A stretch of DNA of 64,000 nt, from assembly GCA_015680685.1 (NCBI GenBank), contig MNCI01002704.1, positions 467,838 through 531,837 of the forward strand, read 5' to 3'. This document shows, piece by piece, positions 59,228 to 64,000 of the stretch. A program made the position numbers and the translations under genes. The notes beneath the pieces were generated by a model. The model made no database searches. It was not told where the DNA came from and worked only from the letters and a program-made list of their open reading frames with translations. This stretch comes from Gnetum montanum. Taxonomy: Eukaryota; Streptophyta; Gnetopsida; Gnetales; Gnetaceae. Numbering within the stretch: position 1 is the stretch's first letter; each line of letters opens with the position of its first letter.

Positions 59228-60214
59228 TGATGAGACGTGGTTCGCACAGGCCGCGATATCGCGTATGCAATATCGCAGCCGACGTGACATCGCATCCCCC
59301 GCGATATCGCGTACGCGATATCGCGTCCTTCCCTACGATATCGCGTACACGATAACACAGTCCACTGCCATGTCTATAAATAAGAGGCGGCTCTCCCTTG
59401 TTTGGAGATCCCAGTTTTAGAGTAGCGAAGCTCTGGCAGTTTGATCCCTCCAGAGTTAGAATTTTTCCCGTGTCTGCCTGCAGTGTGGTGAATGTAATTG
59501 TACGGTGTCTTTATTCGAGTGTGCTGTACTTGGACACGCACATGACCGGCAATAAAGATCGAGATTACTTCATCATTGCAACATTCACTTAGTTTATTTA
59601 TTTTTTATTTATTTAATGTTTTATTGCTTTCCTAGCACAGTGTGAGTATGACTTGACTACGAGCATCTACGCGTGTGTATGGCTAGTTAAGGAATTGGTT
59701 ACTCATCGTGATTAGTCTCTCACCCTTAAACTCCTAGAAGCGGAATGAGTACAACTTGATTACGAGCATTTAAGTGTGACTACTTGGTAGCCCAGTGGTG
59801 TAGCTAGGGGGATCTACGCTTGGTAATCCCAGTGGCGTACCTAGGTCTATGCTTGGTAGTCCTAGTGGCAGTCGTGCACGAAGTCCAAGATGTGTACGGT
59901 TGATCAAGGAATCGGTTGCTCGTCGCACTTAGGCTAGATTAGATTTTCTTACCCTTTTCCTCTTAGCTTAGATTAGTTAATATTATTTTCCACTGCCATC
60001 AGGAGTAGCGTTAGAATTAGAACACATCATACACCTCATCTAGACTAAACCATACGTGACATATGCAAAACTAGTCTAGATGGGAAGACAGCGAACTGCG
60101 ACCTAAGGCTAACTATCTAGGTGCCACAACTAGTCCATCTGCGGAGTTCGACCGGATCGCGCGTGCGACGCTCGTTTCGTATGGTTGAGTGTAGGGGTAC
60201 CTCGCCACTCATCA
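59228..60214 (+). repeat. 5' LTR of E6 (987 bp)
   Basis: TGATGAGA...CTCATCA termini. The U3 carries a dense set of CGATATCG-type words (59246-59362), including a 26-bp perfect palindrome at 59300-59325, then TATAAATA at 59375-59382. AATAAAGATC near 59553 is the likely poly-A context. The left flank gtaat (59223-59227) is the candidate target duplication. Confidence 0.92.
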
Positions 60215-60215
60215 T

Positions 60216-60233
60216 TGGCGCCGTTGCCGGGGA
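60216..60233 (+). promoter_or_regulatory. Primer-binding site of E6
   Basis: TGGCGCCGTTGCCGGGGA stands one base after the LTR. This is the site type I know for Athila-group elements, complementary to the 3' end of tRNA-Asp (identity from memory). Confidence 0.88.
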
Positions 60234-60345
60234 TGGTGCTAGTTATCTAGATTAGTTATATCATACAAGGTCGCTGTAAAGAACTTAACGATATATCTCT
60301 TAAAAAGAAGTAATTATAAAAAGTCACATAAATTCACACACAACA

Positions 60346-62325
60346 ATGCCTCTCCTACAAGATGATAATAACGCCACACTTAGTGAGGAAGTTCATTGGA
60401 GAACCAATGAGCTATATGACGATGAAGATTGGAGTATACAACCTGAAGTGGGAGTTTCCTATAAGAATGAACAAAAACAACGTCATCGTAACACACGAAA
60501 GCCTAACTTACCCGATGACGATGAACCCCCACTGGCCACTACAAGCTTAACGCAAATACAAGAGGCTGTTCGAATCTCACGTAGGCATCGTAAAGAGAGC
60601 CGACTACCCAGGCTCGATTTAAACAACTTTCCCAAATTTTCAGGAGGCTATGACTTAGATCCGCATCAACATTTACTAGCCTTCTACGATGCCTGCACAT
60701 GGAATAACATTGATAACAGTTGGCAAAAACTGAAGCTCTTTCCTATGACACTCGTTGACCAAGCTAAAGTATGGTATAGATCGTTAAAACCAAATTCAAT
60801 ACGACGCTGGTCAACAATGGTAGAGGTCTTTAACGAAAAATATCAAACCTACGCAAGAGTGTCAGCCTTGAGGAAACAAATCCAAGGATGGAAACAAGAA
60901 AAACATGAACCCTTGGACATGGCCTTAGAAAGATATTATTCACTGTTAAACAACTGTCCAGGCCATGGGTTTTCCGAGGAAAGGCTAATGTACCATATCA
61001 TTGATGGGCTACGTAATGAAACAAGAGAGACCTTAGGAACGTATGCCCGAGGTCAACTATACAACCTACGAACCCATCAAATCCAAGAGCTTATTAAGCG
61101 GGTAGCAAAAGAAGAAGGAGAAATAGCTACATGGGAGAGTGTTGAAAAACATCAACGGGACCAAAATATTAACTCAACAAAGGTCCATGATCATAACAAG
61201 GAGAGATCAACAAATTCCAAGGTGGAAACATCATCTTTGCCAATACAACAATTGTTAGAAGAAGCCGAGGCAAAGATCAATAAGATGTTGGAATGGATGA
61301 ATCAAAAGTGTGGAGAATATGTCAACATCATTGGAGATAGAGTTTTCACAACCCAAGAAGCAGGGCGAAATCATAGACATTCGGAAAGAAGGAATGAAGG
61401 GAATAAGCGCTCAACTGCCAATCATACATATGAATGCAACATATGCCTGTACGATCACCCCAAAGGCCAATGCCCAATACTGTTACATCTACATGAGCAT
61501 TGGGGAAACACGTTACATCCAGAGTTCGTACAGAGATACTGTGTTAGACCACAGTGGCAACAATCCCAGTCGTGGGGGAATCCACCCTTAGACTGGAGGC
61601 ACCCTTCACATTTTCCGAATCCAAATGCTTATAACGTTCAACATCCTGTTTCTTCAACTGGGCCACCACACTTTATCTCACCACAACACCATTCTCCACA
61701 ATACTATCAGCCCATACCTCCAACACAACCACCACCTTGTGCACCTTTCATTCCTCCTAACTTTCAACATTCTTATCCTTTCCCTCCTTCCACAATGCCA
61801 CCAACTGTTCCTAAGGTGTTTGTACCACCGCAACCCACGAACAACACTTGTGTTGCTGCTACTAACTACAGTGAAGAGCCTCCTCAACATCAAAGACGTC
61901 CTTTCTTTAAACACGGCCGTAGGAAGGGACAACATAACTCTGAGGCCACTGCATCTTCCAACCCAGCACAAGTCCAACAATGTGGTGCACCCTTACCTTC
62001 GAACCCAACGCCTCATGTAACTTCATCAGGGCCACCAACTAACACTCCAACAACCATAAGGCCCAATGAACACAACCATGGGAGGCATCAGCCCAATCCT
62101 TGCATACCATCTAACGGTCCTAAACATCATAGTGGGTCAACTCGTTATCCGGGAACTACATCGTATGAAGTGCCCCACTGTGTTTATTATAAAGTGTGTG
62201 AAATCCAAGGTGATAAGTATGGACCAGCTTCAATATTTCCAATATGCAAGGATCCTCATTTTCCATTTATTAATCCTAGCCATACTCAACCGTTTAGTTA
62301 TGGGGGATATCCCCCATTTCAATAA
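60346..62325 (+). CDS. gag: Intact Athila-type gag protein, 659 residues
   Basis: Structural protein of the virus-like particle. The N-terminal 70 residues are acidic and polar. The gag core starts at about residue 84 (RLPRLDLNNFPKFSGGYDLD) and includes LKLFPMTLVDQAKVWYRSL, INPRRW-like SIRRWSTMVEVFNEKYQT, and NNCPGHGFSEERLMYHIIDG (about residues 203-222), all hallmarks of Athila/Tat gag. A zinc knuckle CNICLYDHPKGQC (about residues 365-377; C-x2-C-x3-H-x4-C) binds nucleic acid; the three-residue spacing is usual in this group. The rest is rich in Pro, Gln and His. No stop interrupts the frame, in contrast to every other retroelement frame in the window. The first ATG after the leader is taken as the start. 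Confidence 0.92.
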   Translation: MPLLQDDNNATLSEEVHWRTNELYDDEDWSIQPEVGVSYKNEQKQRHRNTRKPNLPDDDEPPLATTSLTQIQEAVRISRRHRKESRLPRLDLNNFPKFSGGYDLDPHQHLLAFYDACTWNNIDNSWQKLKLFPMTLVDQAKVWYRSLKPNSIRRWSTMVEVFNEKYQTYARVSALRKQIQGWKQEKHEPLDMALERYYSLLNNCPGHGFSEERLMYHIIDGLRNETRETLGTYARGQLYNLRTHQIQELIKRVAKEEGEIATWESVEKHQRDQNINSTKVHDHNKERSTNSKVETSSLPIQQLLEEAEAKINKMLEWMNQKCGEYVNIIGDRVFTTQEAGRNHRHSERRNEGNKRSTANHTYECNICLYDHPKGQCPILLHLHEHWGNTLHPEFVQRYCVRPQWQQSQSWGNPPLDWRHPSHFPNPNAYNVQHPVSSTGPPHFISPQHHSPQYYQPIPPTQPPPCAPFIPPNFQHSYPFPPSTMPPTVPKVFVPPQPTNNTCVAATNYSEEPPQHQRRPFFKHGRRKGQHNSEATASSNPAQVQQCGAPLPSNPTPHVTSSGPPTNTPTTIRPNEHNHGRHQPNPCIPSNGPKHHSGSTRYPGTTSYEVPHCVYYKVCEIQGDKYGPASIFPICKDPHFPFINPSHTQPFSYGGYPPFQ

Positions 62326-63720
62326 CAAGCAGGATTACTAAATATTTTTAATTTTCTTTAATTTTACAACTTTTTGGTTTTCAAGTTTTTCATTTTTTCA
62401 ACTTTTTGTTTTATCTTTTTTGTGTGTTTGTGTGTTTGTCTTTTCTATTTTTGTAAGTAATCTCATCTACGAATAAAACACTCATGTGGATCGTTGGTTG
62501 AGATGTGTTCTATGTTATTAAGTCATGAGTAATCAATTATTTGAAATAGTGAGCCCACTACACCCACTCATCCACTCTATAAATAAAGAGGTTCTGTTTG
62601 AGGGTACAGTGATATTCTTGAAATTTCTAAAAACTTAAAATTAATTTTGTGTTCATTGTACCCAGAATGAAGAAGGATGGACCAAGAGGGAATGATTAGG
62701 GTGTGACATCAAGGGGACTTGTGGATTCTCTTTGGTGATGCCTATGGGAGTTATCATGAAATATGGTTGTACTAAGATCCTTGTTGATTTAATGAAAAAT
62801 GGGAGTAAGAGTAATCAAAAGGGCACTCAACAATCAAACGCTGTTCTATGGGGTTCCACTAGAAAGACATGCACCCATGCCTGAATGTTGGCGATTCCTC
62901 TGGATTCAGTAAAGTGAAAAAACAAAAAAAAAGAGAAGAAGAAAAGAAAAAGACAAGTGCCATAAAACAAAAAAAAACATCACTCCTCCCTTGTACTAAA
63001 CGCCAAGGATCGTACGCCTTGTTGTTATGGTACTTTCATAGTTGTTCATCATGGGATGAAACAATGCGATGTCACTGATTAGAAGGATGGACTTGGTCCT
63101 GATCTTGGAATGACGGGTTAATGACACCTTAATCATGCTTTACACGCAGGATTCATTGTACCCTTGGTTAGTTAGCTTATGTCCCGATCTCTACGATCCC
63201 TTTCTACACTTCATCTCATCTCATTGTTTGTGTAATTGTAGCTCGTGTCCCATGTAACATAAAATTTTCATCTCATTCCGGTGATATTTACATGTGTGTG
63301 TTTTTTTGGAGTTAGTGCAGATTACATTTAACCCTTCTAGTGCCCACGGACACTTTAAGTGTGATTACACAAGGGCATAATAGGTTGAACCTGCTTTGGG
63401 GAGGATCCACTTGTGTAATTTTGTTGTAATCTTCATTAATTGTCCTGCTTAAACACACAATTTCTGACCCTTGGCTTAATTTTCATAAATTTCTTTCCCA
63501 TTTACTGACCTTCCAAACTTTAACATTCCAATGTACCATTACATTCCCTTTTCTTCATAACCGCCAAAGTTTTAATTGTTAAATTCACATCTTTATCATT
63601 CAAAGTGCCTCTCGAATTCATGTAATTACCCTTGAATATGTTAATCCTTGTCAATGTCCTCATTTTACACATTAATTTGAAGAAAAATCATTAAAAATTC
63701 GGTCTCTTTCAGGTGTCTCA
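62326..63720 (+). other. Post-gag non-coding region of E6
   Basis: The same blocks follow as after pol in E3, E5 and E7: T-rich tract (62340-62460), ccactagaaagacatgcacc (62855-62874) and the hairpin element with H1 at 63338-63355 and H2 arms ATTACACAAG (63364-63373) and CTTGTGTAAT (63410-63419). The last acceptor-like AG before it is gtgcag at 63325-63330. Confidence 0.6.
63338..63419 (+). promoter_or_regulatory. Conserved two-hairpin RNA element (E6 copy)
   Basis: H1 is tagtg-cccacgga-cactt. H2 is a perfect 10-bp pairing around a 36-base loop holding GGGGAGGATCC. Compared with E2, one U-A pair of H2 is a C-G pair here, which keeps the stem. Confidence 0.65.
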
Positions 63721-63730
63721 CTACTGTTTG

Positions 63731-64000
63731 GATGAGATATCGCGTACGCGATATCGCGTCCCACGAGATATCGCGTACGCGATGTATCGTACGTGATATC
63801 GCGTCCCCTGTTCCTATAAATAGAAACCCCCGCCGCAATAGTTAGCTTCATTTGGCATTTACGTGGGGGGGAATTTTTTGAATTTTTTCTCTGTGACTTG
63901 CGATTGAGTGACCCTTGCTTTTTCAACTATATCTCACGCACTGGTACTCCGATTTTATTTCCGTTTGAACCTGCTTGAACCCGGAGTGTTCAGTTTAGTC
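63731..64000 (+). other. LTR-like promoter region with CGATATCG palindromes
   Basis: A cluster of gatatcgcg/cgcgatatc words (63736-63803, with a 20-bp perfect palindrome at 63736-63755) is followed by TATAAATA (63816-63823). Downstream of the TATA box the sequence differs from the E5/E6 LTRs, so this is probably the start of a different LTR type. No TG border or second copy can be fixed because the window ends. Confidence 0.4.

Larger units (their letters stand above)
59228..63720 (+). mobile_element. E6: gag-only Athila-like LTR retrotransposon
   Basis: It has a complete 5' LTR, a perfect primer-binding site, an intact gag, and then directly the post-pol non-coding DNA of the family. No protease, reverse transcriptase or integrase is present. 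The element is inserted in E7 pol. Its 3' LTR is not identified in the window; the right border is uncertain and may be beyond 64000 or hidden by another insertion at about 63720. It is the youngest-looking copy here. Confidence 0.8.

Noticed and set aside
61678-61980. Minus-strand Arg/Trp-rich frame in E6 gag
   Set aside because: It is antisense to the intact gag; composition reflects the Pro/Gln/His codons of the sense strand.
63731-64000. 3' LTR of E6
   Set aside because: The palindromes and TATA box look right, but the sequence after the TATA box does not match the E6 5' LTR, so it is not its 3' LTR.

Overview
The window looks like nuclear DNA of a seed plant with a large, repeat-filled genome. 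A gymnosperm is my guess, because most of the repeats are old and decayed, but nothing in the sequence proves it. The DNA is AT-rich and carries one apparently intact host gene: a two-exon GDSL esterase/lipase at 34990-36727 on the + strand. Almost everything else is retrotransposon sequence, much of it nested. I see no CRISPR array, no bacterial-type operon and no convincing tRNA or rRNA gene.

Layout. 1-4 kb: a broken + strand reading frame of unknown identity with several short intron-like gaps. 4.8-11.7 kb: a minus-strand Ty3/gypsy gag-protease remnant (element E1), split by a 5'-truncated LINE (8106-11540) with a 17-bp target duplication. 12.4-14.1 kb and 28.8-31.3 kb: two copies of a repeat, R1, that may be the LTR of E1. 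14.1-18.5 kb (E2), 19.8-28.8 kb (E3) and 59.2-49.2 kb on the minus strand (E7): three copies of one Athila-like Ty3/gypsy family with an extra long open frame (called aORF here) between pol and the 3' LTR. 31.6-34.4 kb: a chromovirus remnant. 34.5-37.4 kb: the GDSL gene. 37.5-40.5 kb: a Ty1/copia remnant, split by E5 (40481-46371), a related Athila-like element without reverse transcriptase or integrase. 59228 to about 63.7 kb: E6, with an intact 659-residue gag directly followed by non-coding DNA. Solo LTRs of the same superfamily lie at 29842-30700, 55054-56110 and 58165-59111.

The most interesting signal is the layout shared by the Athila-like copies downstream of pol. In E2 and E7 a TACTAAC branch-point-like motif, a T-rich tract and an AG precede a block with two hairpins. 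The hairpins show compensatory changes among E2, E5, E6 and E7. Then come a repeated polypurine motif (TCATGGGGG), a GTAAGT donor, and a short intron whose acceptor abuts the ATG of the aORF. I read this as a spliced subgenomic messenger with a structured leader for the extra ORF; that reading is inference. A second signal is in the LINE: its 3' part encodes a Glu/Gln-rich coiled coil followed by a J-domain-like module with an HPD motif. A third is the perfect CGATATCG-type palindromes packed into the U3 of one LTR subfamily, just upstream of its TATA box.
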